Assembly: GCA_013044085.1 (NCBI GenBank)
Contig: JABEVI010000070.1
Coordinates: 1 to 25,549, forward strand
Origin: Steroidobacteraceae bacterium
Lineage (GTDB): Bacteria > Pseudomonadota > Gammaproteobacteria > Steroidobacterales > Steroidobacteraceae
DNA length: 25,549 nt
Direction: 5' to 3'
Shown: piece after piece, positions 16,237 to 25,332 of the stretch
Layout: each line of letters opens with the position of its first letter
Numbering within the stretch: the first letter of the stretch is position 1
Notes under the pieces: model-generated
What the model saw: only the letters and a program-made list of their open reading frames with translations
Told to the model about the DNA's origin: nothing
The model's database searches: none
Position numbers and translations under genes: made by a program

Positions 16237-17330
16237 GTCCCCGAGCGACCCCAGGTGAAGAATTTCGTCACGGCGTAATTCCACATCGAGCCGACGACGA
16301 TGCCACCGAGCGCGCCGAGGACCCATGTGCCATAGGACTTGAAGATGAACGAGGCGACCGTGACGTTCATCACGCCGCCGGCGCTGCAGGCCAGGACGAA
16401 CAGCAGCCAGCCACGCAGCCAGCGCCAGCCGCGCAGCCGCGAGTCCCGATAGGTCAGGACGTTGTTCAATGCGAAGTTGAAGCTCATCGCGCACAGGGCG
16501 GCGATCGCCTGCGCGACCATGAATCGCGTATGCGCCACTTGCAGCAGCGGGGCGAGCACGGCGAAGTGCACCGCGATCCCCAACACCCCGACGATCGAGA
16601 ACGCGACGAAGCGCACCGGTACGATATGGCCGACGAGCTTGTCGAGCAGCAGCATCGCGTAGTCCCAGGCGGTTACCGAATCGAGCTTGCTCTCGCCGGC
16701 GTGACGCGGCCTGAATGTGTACGGCAGTTCCTTGAAAAGCAGCGGCTCAGGGTGTGAGGCGAACACGTCCGCGAGCAACTTGAAGCCGATCGCCGACAGA
16801 CGTTCGCGGCTGCGTTCGAAGACCCGGCGGCGCATCATGAAGAATCCGCTCATGGGGTCGGACAGGTCCGCCGGCACCAGGATCCGGCCCAGGCGCCCGC
16901 CGATCCGGCTCAGGCGTGCGCGTCCCGCGCCCCACTCGCCGATGCCGCCTCCGGCCGTGTAGCGGCTGCCGACGACGATCTCGGCCGCTTCGCACCGTAG
17001 TTCCTCCAGCATCAGCGGCAGGAGTCGCTCGTCGTGCTGCAGGTCGGCATCGATCACCGCAAGGTAGGGTGCCGCGCTCGCGAGCATCCCCTCGACGCAG
17101 GCGGAGGACAACCCGCGGCGCCCGAACCGTTGTATGCAGCGGATGCGCCGATCCTCGGCGGCAAGTTCGCGGACCAGGTCGGCGGTGCCATCCGGCGAGG
17201 CATCATCGACGAAGATCACCTCCCAGCGGATTTCGCCGAGCGCCGCCTGCAGCTTCTCGACCAGCGCCAGGACGTTCTTGCGCTCGTTGAACGTCGGTAC
17301 GATCACGGCAAGTTCCGCGCCCGGTTCCAC
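16233..17330 (-). CDS. Polyprenyl-phosphate glycosyltransferase, GT2-GtrA fusion
   Basis: A 365-residue two-domain protein. Residues about 8-230 are a GT2 DPM1-like domain: VIVPTFNERKNV, IFVDDASPDGT (nucleotide site), the DADLQHD metal-binding motif and DPMSGFFMMRR. Residues about 235-360 hold four hydrophobic helices of the GtrA type (RFVAFSIVGVLGIAVHF, FNFALNNVLTY, YAVTKFFTW). Such fusions make a polyprenyl-phosphate sugar (mannose or glucose) in the cytoplasm and may help flip it. The start is taken as GTG at 17330 because GAGGA lies 7 nt upstream; the earlier TTG at 17336 would be too close to that site. It starts 10 nt after the betC stop, so the two are probably cotranscribed although no functional link is obvious. 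Confidence 0.88.
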   Translation of the reverse strand: MEPGAELAVIVPTFNERKNVLALVEKLQAALGEIRWEVIFVDDASPDGTADLVRELAAEDRRIRCIQRFGRRGLSSACVEGMLASAAPYLAVIDADLQHDERLLPLMLEELRCEAAEIVVGSRYTAGGGIGEWGAGRARLSRIGGRLGRILVPADLSDPMSGFFMMRRRVFERSRERLSAIGFKLLADVFASHPEPLLFKELPYTFRPRHAGESKLDSVTAWDYAMLLLDKLVGHIVPVRFVAFSIVGVLGIAVHFAVLAPLLQVAHTRFMVAQAIAALCAMSFNFALNNVLTYRDSRLRGWRWLRGWLLFVLACSAGGVMNVTVASFIFKSYGTWVLGALGGIVVGSMWNYAVTKFFTWGRSGT

Positions 17331-17340
17331 GGCCAATTCC

Positions 17341-18885
17341 TCAGGTCCCGATCTTGGGGAATCGAGCCATCGCCTCCAAGTCGTTCAAATCCTGGTCGTT
17401 GCGGATATAGGCTTTGCTCGCGTCCCGGAGCGGCTGATGGTCCCAGGGTTGATAGCGCCCGCGGCGTAATGCCGCATCGACCAGATGGCGCCGGCGCTGG
17501 CTCGAAATCACTTCCGCGTGCAGCTCCTCGAGGTTCCAGCGTTCGGCGATTTGCGCGCGGAATGCGTGCACGCTCGCCGCGTGCGCCGGTTCTTGCGCGA
17601 GGTTGTGCCGTTCCAGCGGATCCTCGAGGAGGTCGTACATCTGGTCCGGATCGACCGGGGAGTGCACGAATTTGCGCCGGCCTTGCCGGATCATGACCAC
17701 CGGCGCGATGGCGCCTTCGCCGAGGAACTCGCCGATGACCTCATCGGCGCCGGCGGCTCCCGAGAGCGTCGGCACGAGGCTCCGTCCGCAGATCGGTGTC
17801 GCGAACCGGTGCGCATCGACGCCGGCCAGCGCGCACAGCGTCGGCAGCACGTCGACGAGCGAGGCGCAGGACGCAACGCGCCGCGCAGTGAAGCGTCGTG
17901 GCGCGTGTACGATCAGAGGAATGCGGCACGCAGGCTCGAAAAAGCTCATTTTGTACCAGAGCCCGCGTTCGCCGAGCATGTCGCCGTGATCGGCGATCAC
18001 CATGATCACCGTGTCGTCGGCGAAGCGTGCCTCGGCTAGCGCCTCGAGCATCGCGCCGACCTGATCGTCGACGTAGGAAATGGCACCGTAATACGCCCGT
18101 CGTGCCGCCCGCACCTGATCCTCCGTGACGTCCTGCAGGTCCAGACCGATCACGTGGCGCAGACGACGTGAATGCGGATCGAGATCCTGCGGCGCCATGC
18201 GCACGCGGGGCATGTCGATCTCGACGCCCTCGTAACGGTTCCAGTAACGCTCCGGAACCACGTACGGGTCGTGCGGATGGGTCATCGAAACGACCATGCA
18301 GAACGGCCGCCGATCCTTGCTGCGCGCCATGTCGAAGAGCTTCTGGCGGGCGTTGAAGACCACTTCATCGTCGAAATCGATTTGGTTGGTGCGGGCGCAG
18401 GGGCCGGCCTGGGTCACCGAATCCATCGTGTGGTACCAGCTCGGGCGTTCCGAGAAACGGGTCCAGTCGGGCGTCCAGCCGAAGTCGGCCGGATAGATGT
18501 CCGTGGTCAGGCGTTCCTCGAAGCCGTGCAATTGGTCCGGACCGCAGAAGTGCATCTTGCCTGAGAGTACCGTCTGATAACCCGCATCGCGCAGGTAGTG
18601 GGCGAAGGTCGGCACCGATGCCGCCAGCTCCGCCGCGTTGTCGTAGGCGCCGATCTTCGACGGCAGCCTGCCCGACATGAAGGAAAACCGCGATGGTGCG
18701 CACAACGGACTGTTACAGTAAAAGGAATCGAATACCACGCCGGCGGCGCCAAGCGCATCGATGTGGGGCGCCTTGACCGTCTGGTTGCCGTAGGTCCGCA
18801 GTGCACCGGCGGTCAACTGGTCGGCCATGAGGATCAGAATGTTCGGCTGCTCTGGCAAGGCGGCATCTCCACGGTGTGGGTTCAT
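17341..18885 (-). CDS. betC: Choline-sulfatase
   Basis: A 514-residue sulfatase that hydrolyses choline-O-sulfate to choline and sulfate in the cytoplasm; choline then feeds glycine betaine synthesis. The formylglycine motif is CAPSR with Cys62. Metal-site pieces are ILMADQ (residues 17-23) and VIADHGDMLGERG. Family-specific stretches are CNSPLCAPSRFSFMSGRLPS, KMHFCGPDQLHGFEERLTTD, and WYHTMDSVTQAGPCARTNQ. The C-terminal region QRRRHLVDAALRRGRYQPWD is the choline-sulfatase C-terminal element, so I prefer betC over a generic sulfatase. No signal peptide is seen. The ATG at 18885 lacks a Shine-Dalgarno; a TTG about ten codons in (LPEQPN) has GGAG 8 nt upstream and is an alternative start. It is divergent from the corrinoid operon and followed by the GT2-GtrA gene. 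Confidence 0.92.
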   Translation of the reverse strand: MNPHRGDAALPEQPNILILMADQLTAGALRTYGNQTVKAPHIDALGAAGVVFDSFYCNSPLCAPSRFSFMSGRLPSKIGAYDNAAELAASVPTFAHYLRDAGYQTVLSGKMHFCGPDQLHGFEERLTTDIYPADFGWTPDWTRFSERPSWYHTMDSVTQAGPCARTNQIDFDDEVVFNARQKLFDMARSKDRRPFCMVVSMTHPHDPYVVPERYWNRYEGVEIDMPRVRMAPQDLDPHSRRLRHVIGLDLQDVTEDQVRAARRAYYGAISYVDDQVGAMLEALAEARFADDTVIMVIADHGDMLGERGLWYKMSFFEPACRIPLIVHAPRRFTARRVASCASLVDVLPTLCALAGVDAHRFATPICGRSLVPTLSGAAGADEVIGEFLGEGAIAPVVMIRQGRRKFVHSPVDPDQMYDLLEDPLERHNLAQEPAHAASVHAFRAQIAERWNLEELHAEVISSQRRRHLVDAALRRGRYQPWDHQPLRDASKAYIRNDQDLNDLEAMARFPKIGT

Positions 18886-19150
18886 TGTGCGGTCCGGGAT
18901 GATTACACGCGCGCGCCGCCGCGGCTACCTCCCCGGCGAGGCTCCCGGCGCTCCGGGGGCGTTTCCCTTGAGGCTGTCCGAATGCGACAATGCGCGGTCG
19001 GGGCGCCGTGGATTCGGCCTGTCGCGTCTGGGCCCGTGGCCGTCGCGATGGGTTAAGTGCGAGCTCCGCCGGCCACTTACCATGTCTCGTTGAACGGTAG
19101 GCACGCCGGTTGGCACCATCGATCCCGTGAAAAAACAGTTGGAGACCGAG
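18886..19150. promoter_or_regulatory. Divergent regulatory region between betC and the corrinoid operon
   Basis: This 265-nt gap must carry promoters for both directions. The clearest structure is an inverted repeat TAAGTG (19054-19059) and CACTTA (19074-19079), 14 nt apart, whose centre contains the GAGCTC palindrome. It lies 72 nt before the operon's first start codon and could be a regulator site. I could not identify convincing -35/-10 pairs or a cobalamin riboswitch. Confidence 0.4.
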
Positions 19151-19858
<708 letters not shown>

Positions 19859-19873
19859 GGGTACGGTGCGGTC

Positions 19874-20503
19874 ATGGCGCCTAGCGGGCAAGGCATGCTG
19901 ATCATTGCCTGCGGGGCGCTCGCGCACGAGGTGGCGGCCCTGCGCGAGGCGAATCACTGGAGCGCGCTCGACGTGCGCTGCCTGCCGCCGGAGTTGCACA
20001 ATCGGCCGGAGAAGATCCCCGGCGCGGTTCGTGAGCTGATCCGCTCTGTGAGGGATCGCTATCGTTCGATCTTCGTCGCTTATGCGGATTGCGGTACCGG
20101 CGGCCTGCTCGACCAGGTTTTGCGCGAAGAGGATGTCGAACGCCTCCCGGGCGCCCACTGCTATGAGTTCTATGCGACCAGCGGCCTGTTCGCCGAACTG
20201 GCCGATGCGGAACCTGGGACCTTCTACCTGACCGATTTTTTGCTGCGGCATTTCGATCGTTTGGTCATCGAGGGGCTTGGCCTGGACCGGCATCCGGAGT
20301 TGTTCACCACCTATTTCGGCAACTACCGGCGGCTCGTCTACCTCGCGCAGGCGCCAGCGGCCGGCGCTCAGCAAGAGGCGCGGGCGATCGCCGAGCGCAT
20401 GGGGCTCGCCTTCGAATATCGCCACACCGGATACGGCGCCTTGGGTTCCAGTTTGAGCGCTGCGGTGCGGCGCAACGAGGAGAAGGTTTCGTGGGTTCCC
20501 TGA
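19874..20503 (+). CDS. DUF1638 protein of the corrinoid operon
   Basis: A 209-residue cytoplasmic protein with the DUF1638 fold. Conserved-looking positions are Cys13 (IACGAL), Cys36 and His42 (RCLPPELHNRPE), Cys73 (YADCGTGG), and His95-Cys96 (GAHCYEFY). This set could bind a metal or the corrinoid, but that is inference. DUF1638 genes recur next to corrinoid and MttB-type methyltransferase genes, and from memory one has been tied genetically to a B12-dependent methionine synthase in Rhodobacteraceae; I could not check this. The start is ATG 19874, 15 nt after the corrinoid gene. Its last 13 bases overlap the next gene. Confidence 0.85.
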   Translation: MAPSGQGMLIIACGALAHEVAALREANHWSALDVRCLPPELHNRPEKIPGAVRELIRSVRDRYRSIFVAYADCGTGGLLDQVLREEDVERLPGAHCYEFYATSGLFAELADAEPGTFYLTDFLLRHFDRLVIEGLGLDRHPELFTTYFGNYRRLVYLAQAPAAGAQQEARAIAERMGLAFEYRHTGYGALGSSLSAAVRRNEEKVSWVP

Positions 20504-20838
20504 CGATCATTTCCTGGCGCGACATACCCGCGCAAGTTGTCGTGAAGCGCGGCCGCACGGCGGCCAAGGTGCAATTGTCGGCCCGCTTCCAGGAGGCGGT
20601 CGACCGTGCCGCGATGCGCGCCGGCAAGGGCAGTTCGGATGCGTATCTTGCCGACTGGCGGCGCAGCGACGCCACGCCTTGCGGCGACGATATCGAGGCC
20701 GAGGCCGCCGCCGAGGCGGCGCGTCTCGAAGCACGCTACAGCGACGAGGATTTGGAACGGTTGATTCGCGCCAAGGGTCTCGATCCGCAGAGCCCCGCAG
20801 CCGACGGCGGCGGCGACGCACCTACCGGGAACTCTTGA
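20491..20838 (+). CDS. Small 'virulence factor' family protein (Pfam name), likely one-carbon accessory
   Basis: A 115-residue soluble protein matching the family that databases call 'virulence factor': SLTIISWRDIPAQVVVKRGR, KVQLSARFQEAVDRAAMRAG, DAYLADWRR. The name is inherited and there is nothing here to suggest virulence. Its usual setting, as here, is between DUF1638 and MTHFR C-terminal genes in corrinoid methyl-transfer operons, so an accessory role in that pathway is more likely. The C-terminal third is acidic and rich in Ala and Gly. The start is GTG 20491, with GGAGAAGG just upstream inside the preceding gene; the stop shares a base with the next ATG. Confidence 0.85.
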   Translation: MGSLTIISWRDIPAQVVVKRGRTAAKVQLSARFQEAVDRAAMRAGKGSSDAYLADWRRSDATPCGDDIEAEAAAEAARLEARYSDEDLERLIRAKGLDPQSPAADGGGDAPTGNS

Positions 20839-21329
20839 TGTACGCCGTTCGCCAGTGGTCCGTGCGTCATGCGCGCGGCCTCAACACGTTCTACCGAGGT
20901 TTCGAAGGATTCCTGGTGCGCGTGCACCGGCTGTTCGCGTTCATCGGCTACGAGCGCGCCGAGCGACCCGTGGCGTTCGTCGAGAAACACGTCAAGGGAC
21001 TCTTGTTCGACTGTCAGATGTGCGGGCAATGCGTGCTCAGCTCGACCGGCATGTCCTGCCCCATGAACTGTCCGAAGACCTTGCGCAATGGCCCCTGTGG
21101 GGGCGTGCGCGCGAACGGCCACTGCGAGGTCAAGCCGGAGATGAAGTGTGTCTGGGTCGAAGCCTATCGTGGCAGCCGGCGCATCGACGGCGGCGTCGAG
21201 GCGATGACGCAGGTCCAATTCGCCGTGGACCAGCGTCAAAAGGGCCGCTCCTCGTGGTTGCGCGTCGTGCGCGAAAAAACGCCGGGAGCCGGCCAGGCCG
21301 ATGCGCCCGCAAAGGGTGCGAAACCATGA
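20838..21329 (+). CDS. Methylenetetrahydrofolate reductase C-terminal domain protein (MetV-like)
   Basis: A 163-residue protein with an MTHFR_C cysteine-rich domain. Cysteines are at 59, 62, 65, 74, 78, 87, 96 and 104 (DCQMCGQC, SCPMNCPK, GPCGGV, HCEVKP, MKCVWVE), enough for one or two Fe-S or zinc sites. MetV-type partners sit beside MTHFR subunits in acetogens and other bacteria and probably help pass electrons to the flavin. The N-terminal 50 residues are basic and partly helical. The ATG at 20838 shares its A with the preceding stop; longer upstream frames overlap the previous gene and lack family sequence. It overlaps the next gene as ATGA. The tail (about 140-163) is basic and probably disordered. 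Confidence 0.9.
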   Translation: MYAVRQWSVRHARGLNTFYRGFEGFLVRVHRLFAFIGYERAERPVAFVEKHVKGLLFDCQMCGQCVLSSTGMSCPMNCPKTLRNGPCGGVRANGHCEVKPEMKCVWVEAYRGSRRIDGGVEAMTQVQFAVDQRQKGRSSWLRVVREKTPGAGQADAPAKGAKP

Positions 21330-22375
21330 AGTTCGACGACGAACCCGTACCCGGCTATCCCTTGCCGATCCTTCCGGGGCACACCTCGCCGGGTCGGCTC
21401 GAGCGCGTGCTGCGCGCCGGCGGTTTCGCCGTGACGACCGAACTCGCGCCGCCGGATTCGGCCGATCCGCAGGAGGTGTACGCGCGCGCGCGTGTCTTCG
21501 ACGGCTACGTCGATGCGATCAACGCGACCGATGGCAGTGGGGCGAACTGTCACATGTCCAGTCTGGCGGTGTGCGCGCTGTTGACGCGCGTCGGTTACGC
21601 GCCGGTGATGCAGATCTCCTGCCGCGACAAGAATCGCATCGCCATTCAGGGCGACATCCTTGGCGGCGCGGCCATGGGTGTGTGCAACATGCTCTGTCTG
21701 ACCGGCGACGGCGTGCAGGCCGGCGATCATCCGCAGGCGAAACCGGTTTTCGACCTGGATTGCGTCTCGCTGCTCGGGATCGCGCGCACCTTGCGCGACG
21801 AGCATCACTTCCAGAGCGGTCGCAAGATCAGCTACGCGCCGCGCGTCTTCCTCGGCGCCGCCGAGAACCCTTCGGCGTTGCCGCACGAATGGCGCGCGCA
21901 GCGTCTCGCGAAGAAAATCGCGGCCGGCGCGCAATTCATCCAGACGCAGTATTGCTACGACCTGCCGCTGCTGCGCGCCTTCATGCGACACGTCGAAGAC
22001 CTCGGACTCCTCGGCAAGGTCTTCATCCTGGTCGGCGTCGGCCCGCTGCGTTCGGCGAAGACCGCCGACTGGATGCGCAAGAACGTTCCCGGGATGCACG
22101 TGCCGGACGCGTTGATCGAACGGCTCGCCGGCGCGAAGGATCAGGCGCGCGAGGGCCGGGAGATCTGCGTGGAACTCATTAAGGCGGCCCGCGAGATCGC
22201 GGGCGTGAGCGGCGTGCACGTGATGGCGTACCGCCAGGAAGAATCCGTCGCCGAGATCGTCGATCGCTCGGGTGCGCTGCGCGGCCGGGTGCCGTGGTAT
22301 CCGGGCCGGGATGAGGCCGGCGGTACCGTCAATTCCCCAGAAGATGCTCCATCAATGCACAGGACCACACCATGA
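21326..22375 (+). CDS. Methylenetetrahydrofolate reductase family protein
   Basis: A 349-residue TIM-barrel enzyme of the MTHFR family, close in length to MetF but of the MetF-of-MetVF type. Landmarks are FAVTTELAPPDSADP near residue 30, INATDGSGANCHMSS, QISCRDKNRIAIQGDILG, CLTGDGVQAGDHP, AGAQFIQTQYCYDLP and GVHVMAYRQEE. It interconverts methylene- and methyl-tetrahydrofolate using a flavin. Paired with the MetV-like partner upstream, it could run in the oxidative direction when methyl groups arrive from the corrinoid protein, or the reductive one for methionine. The ATG at 21326 overlaps the stop of the previous gene by 4 nt; the frame is open back to 20855 but that part is the shadow of the upstream gene. 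The stop also overlaps the next start as ATGA. Confidence 0.92.
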   Translation: MKFDDEPVPGYPLPILPGHTSPGRLERVLRAGGFAVTTELAPPDSADPQEVYARARVFDGYVDAINATDGSGANCHMSSLAVCALLTRVGYAPVMQISCRDKNRIAIQGDILGGAAMGVCNMLCLTGDGVQAGDHPQAKPVFDLDCVSLLGIARTLRDEHHFQSGRKISYAPRVFLGAAENPSALPHEWRAQRLAKKIAAGAQFIQTQYCYDLPLLRAFMRHVEDLGLLGKVFILVGVGPLRSAKTADWMRKNVPGMHVPDALIERLAGAKDQAREGREICVELIKAAREIAGVSGVHVMAYRQEESVAEIVDRSGALRGRVPWYPGRDEAGGTVNSPEDAPSMHRTTP

Positions 22376-23286
22376 CCGATACCGTAGTCAGTTCCGCCAC
22401 CAAGGAAGTCGTGATCGGTTTCGACCGGCCCTTCGTCATCATCGGCGAACGCATCAACCCCACCGGCCGGAAGATTCTGGCCGCGGAAATGGCGGCGGGC
22501 GACTTCAGTCGCGTCGAGGCGGATGCGCGTGCGCAAGTCGAAGCCGGCGCACAGATGCTCGACGTCAATGCGGGCATTCCGCTCGCCGACGAGCCGGCGA
22601 TCCTCGCCAGGGCCGTGCAACTGGTGCAATCGATCACCGACGTGCCGCTCGCGATCGATTCCTCGATCGTCGCCGCGCTCGAGGCGGGCTTGCGCGTCTA
22701 CAAGGGCAAGGCTCTCGTCAACTCGGTCACCGGCGAGGATGAACGGCTCGAGTCGGTGCTGCCGCTCGTCAAGAAACACGGCGCCGCGGTGATCGCGATC
22801 TCGAACGACGAGACGGGGATTTCCGAGGACCCGGACGTGCGTTTCGCGGTCGCCAAGAAGATCGTCGAGCGCGCGCGGGATCACGGCATACCGGCGAGCG
22901 ACGTGGTCGTCGATCCGCTGGTCATGCCGATCGGCGCGATCAACAGCGCCGGCGTACAGGTCATGCGGCTCGTGCATCGGCTGCGCACCGAACTGAAGGT
23001 CAACACCTCGTGCGGCGCCTCGAACATCAGCTTCGGGCTGCCAAACCGTGACGGCATCAACAGCGCGTTTCTGACGATGGCGATGGCCGCGGGCCTCACC
23101 TCGGCGATCACCAATCCCCTGCACGCGGACGTCGTGCGGGCGTGCCTGGGCGCCGACGTGATGCTCGGCCACGACCCGGACTGTGCGCGTTGGATCCGCC
23201 GGTATCGCGAGCCGCCCGCGATGGGAGCCGGCGGTGAGGCCGGTCGCGGCCGCCGTGAAGGCGGACACCGCCGCCGGCCGTCGTGA
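22372..23286 (+). CDS. Methyltetrahydrofolate:corrinoid methyltransferase
   Basis: A 304-residue pterin-binding TIM barrel (DHPS-like) of the AcsE/MtvA/MetH-pterin-domain type. Motifs are IGERINPTGRK, QMLDVNAGIPL, LAIDSS, VNSVTGEDERL, AIAISNDETGIS and TSCGASNISFGLPNR; the Asp and Asn residues in these bind the pterin. It transfers the methyl group between methyl-tetrahydrofolate and the cobalt of the corrinoid protein encoded at the start of the operon. The last 35 residues are basic (GRGRREGGHRRRPS) and outside the barrel. Its ATG overlaps the preceding stop as ATGA, and its stop lies 16 nt before the next start. Dihydropteroate synthase is rejected because NSVTGED and the CGASNISFG loop are methyltransferase features. 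Confidence 0.94.
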   Translation: MTDTVVSSATKEVVIGFDRPFVIIGERINPTGRKILAAEMAAGDFSRVEADARAQVEAGAQMLDVNAGIPLADEPAILARAVQLVQSITDVPLAIDSSIVAALEAGLRVYKGKALVNSVTGEDERLESVLPLVKKHGAAVIAISNDETGISEDPDVRFAVAKKIVERARDHGIPASDVVVDPLVMPIGAINSAGVQVMRLVHRLRTELKVNTSCGASNISFGLPNRDGINSAFLTMAMAAGLTSAITNPLHADVVRACLGADVMLGHDPDCARWIRRYREPPAMGAGGEAGRGRREGGHRRRPS

Positions 23287-23302
23287 GCGGACCGCGACCG
23301 CG

Positions 23303-25327
23303 ATGACCCATCCTGACCCGCTCGTCGTCTTCACACCCTCGGGCAAGCGTGCGCGATTCCCGGTCGGCACGCCGATCCTGCAGGCCGCGCGCGCTCTCGG
23401 CGTCGACATCGATTCGGTCTGCGGCGGCCGCGGCCTGTGCGGGCGTTGTCAGGTGCTCGTCGCCGAAGGCGAGTTCGCCAAACACGGTGTGACCTCCTCG
23501 AAGGAGAGCCTGTCGGCGTTCAGCGAACCGGAGCGGCGCTACGCGAAGCGCATGCCGCTCGCCGAGGGACGCCGGCTGTCGTGTTCGGCGCGGCTCGAGG
23601 CCGACGTCGTCATCGACGTGCCGGCGAGCAGCCAGGTGCATCGCCAAGTCGTGCGCAAAGAGGCCGAAGTTCGGGCGATCGAGCTCGACCCGGTCGTTCG
23701 CCTGCATTACGTGCAGGTGCGGGAACCGGACATGCACGACCCTTCGGGCGATCTGCGCCGGCTCTACGACGCACTCGCCGCCGAATGGGGTTTGCGTGAC
23801 CTGTCCTGCGACCTTCGGGTGCTGCAACTGATCCAACCGGCATTGCGCGCCGGCGGCTGGGCGGTGACCGTCGCGGTGCACGCCGGCAAGCAGATCGTCG
23901 CGCTCTGGCCCGGATTGCAGGAGAAAGCCTACGGACTCGCCGTCGACGTCGGTTCGACGACGATCGCGGGCCATTTGTGCGATCTGCAGAGCGGTGAGGT
24001 CGTGGCGAGCGCCGGTCTGATGAACCCGCAGATCCGCTTCGGCGAAGATCTGATGAGCCGCGTTTCGTATTCGATGATGAATCCGGGCGGCGCGGCGCAG
24101 ATGACCGAGGTGGTGCGCGAGGCGCTCTCCTCGCTTGCGGCCGAGGTCGCAAAGAGCGCGGGGGTCACGCACGAGGACATTCTCGAGGCGACGATCGTCG
24201 GCAATCCGATAATGCATCACCTGTTGCTCGGCGTCGATCCGGTCGAACTCGGCGGCGCGCCGTTCGCGCTCGCCACCGACATGGCAACGACCATGTGGGC
24301 GAGCGAGATCGCCCTGAAATTGAATCGCAACGCGCGAATTTACGTGCTTCCCTGCATCGCAGGCCACGTCGGTGCCGACGCGGCGGGCATGGTGCTCGCC
24401 GAGCGTCCGGATCTGCTGGATGAAATGACGTTGCTCGTCGATGTCGGCACCAACGCCGAGATCGTGCTCGGCAATCGCAACCGTCTGGTCGCATGTTCGA
24501 GCCCCACCGGCCCGGCATTCGAGGGGGCGCAGATCAGCTGTGGTCAGCGCGCCGCGCCTGGGGCGATCGAACGCATACGCATCGATCGCGCGACGCTCGA
24601 GCCACGTTTCAAAATCATCGGCAGCGAACTTTGGTCGGACGATCCCGGGTTCGAGGCGGCGGCGGCCGCCACCGGCGTCACCGGTGTCTGCGGATCCGGA
24701 GTCATCGAGGCGATCGCCGAGATGTACCTCGCGGGTGTCATCAACCAGGACGGTGTCGTCGATGGGCGACTTGCGGAACGCTCACCGCGGATCGTGTCGA
24801 GCGGGCGCACCTTCGCGTACGTTCTGCACCAAGGCGCGGTGGAGCTGAAGATCACACAGAACGATGTGCGCGCGATCCAGCTCGCCAAGGCGGCGTTGTA
24901 CGCCGGCATTGCGCTGCTCATGGAGCGGCTCGGCATCGACCACGTCGATCGAATCCGTCTCGCCGGCGCATTCGGCAGTCACATCGACGTCAAGTACGCC
25001 GCGATTCTCGGCATGATTCCTGATTGCGATCTGAAGCATGTCAGCTCGGCGGGCAATGCCGCGGGCACCGGCGCGCGGATCGCGCTGCTCGACGCGAGCT
25101 CGCGCGGCACCATCGAGGAGCTCGTGCGGCGGATCGAGAAAATGGAGACTGCGATCGAACCGCGATTCCAGCAGCACTTCGTCGAGGCGATGGCGATTCC
25201 GCACAAGACCGCCGACTACCGGCACTTGCGCCAGGTCGTCGATCTGCCGGCGCCGAAGGAATCGACGGTACAGACAGAAACCCGCGGGCGCCGTCCCCGC
25301 CGCCCCAAGGCGCCGGGCGACGCCTGA
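23303..25327 (+). CDS. ASKHA/2Fe-2S corrinoid-reactivating protein (RACo/RamA-like)
   Basis: A 674-residue protein with an N-terminal plant-type 2Fe-2S ferredoxin domain (ligands Cys40, Cys46, Cys49 and Cys94, in CGGRGLCGRC and RLSCSARL), a linker (about 110-210) and a C-terminal ASKHA ATPase domain (DUF4445). ATPase marks are GLAVDVGSTTIAGHL near 216 and LLVDVGTNAEIVLGNR, with the late RLAGAFGSHID block. Such proteins use ATP and a low-potential electron to return accidentally oxidised Co(II) to Co(I) in corrinoid methyl carriers. The ATG at 23303 is preferred over upstream in-frame starts, which overlap the previous gene and have no family sequence; the Shine-Dalgarno is weak. It is the last gene of the operon. 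The tail is basic (RGRRPRRPK). Confidence 0.93.
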   Translation: MTHPDPLVVFTPSGKRARFPVGTPILQAARALGVDIDSVCGGRGLCGRCQVLVAEGEFAKHGVTSSKESLSAFSEPERRYAKRMPLAEGRRLSCSARLEADVVIDVPASSQVHRQVVRKEAEVRAIELDPVVRLHYVQVREPDMHDPSGDLRRLYDALAAEWGLRDLSCDLRVLQLIQPALRAGGWAVTVAVHAGKQIVALWPGLQEKAYGLAVDVGSTTIAGHLCDLQSGEVVASAGLMNPQIRFGEDLMSRVSYSMMNPGGAAQMTEVVREALSSLAAEVAKSAGVTHEDILEATIVGNPIMHHLLLGVDPVELGGAPFALATDMATTMWASEIALKLNRNARIYVLPCIAGHVGADAAGMVLAERPDLLDEMTLLVDVGTNAEIVLGNRNRLVACSSPTGPAFEGAQISCGQRAAPGAIERIRIDRATLEPRFKIIGSELWSDDPGFEAAAAATGVTGVCGSGVIEAIAEMYLAGVINQDGVVDGRLAERSPRIVSSGRTFAYVLHQGAVELKITQNDVRAIQLAKAALYAGIALLMERLGIDHVDRIRLAGAFGSHIDVKYAAILGMIPDCDLKHVSSAGNAAGTGARIALLDASSRGTIEELVRRIEKMETAIEPRFQQHFVEAMAIPHKTADYRHLRQVVDLPAPKESTVQTETRGRRPRRPKAPGDA

Positions 25328-25332
25328 TCGGC

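Noticed and set aside
18886..19150. Cobalamin riboswitch before the corrinoid operon
   Set aside because: No B12-box-like sequence (GCCACTG type) or the multi-stem layout could be found in the 265-nt region; GGCCACTTAC at 19071 is only a partial likeness.
20855..21325. N-terminal extension of the MTHFR gene to 20855
   Set aside because: This part is the out-of-frame shadow of the cysteine-rich MetV-like gene; the family N-terminus begins at the ATG at 21326.
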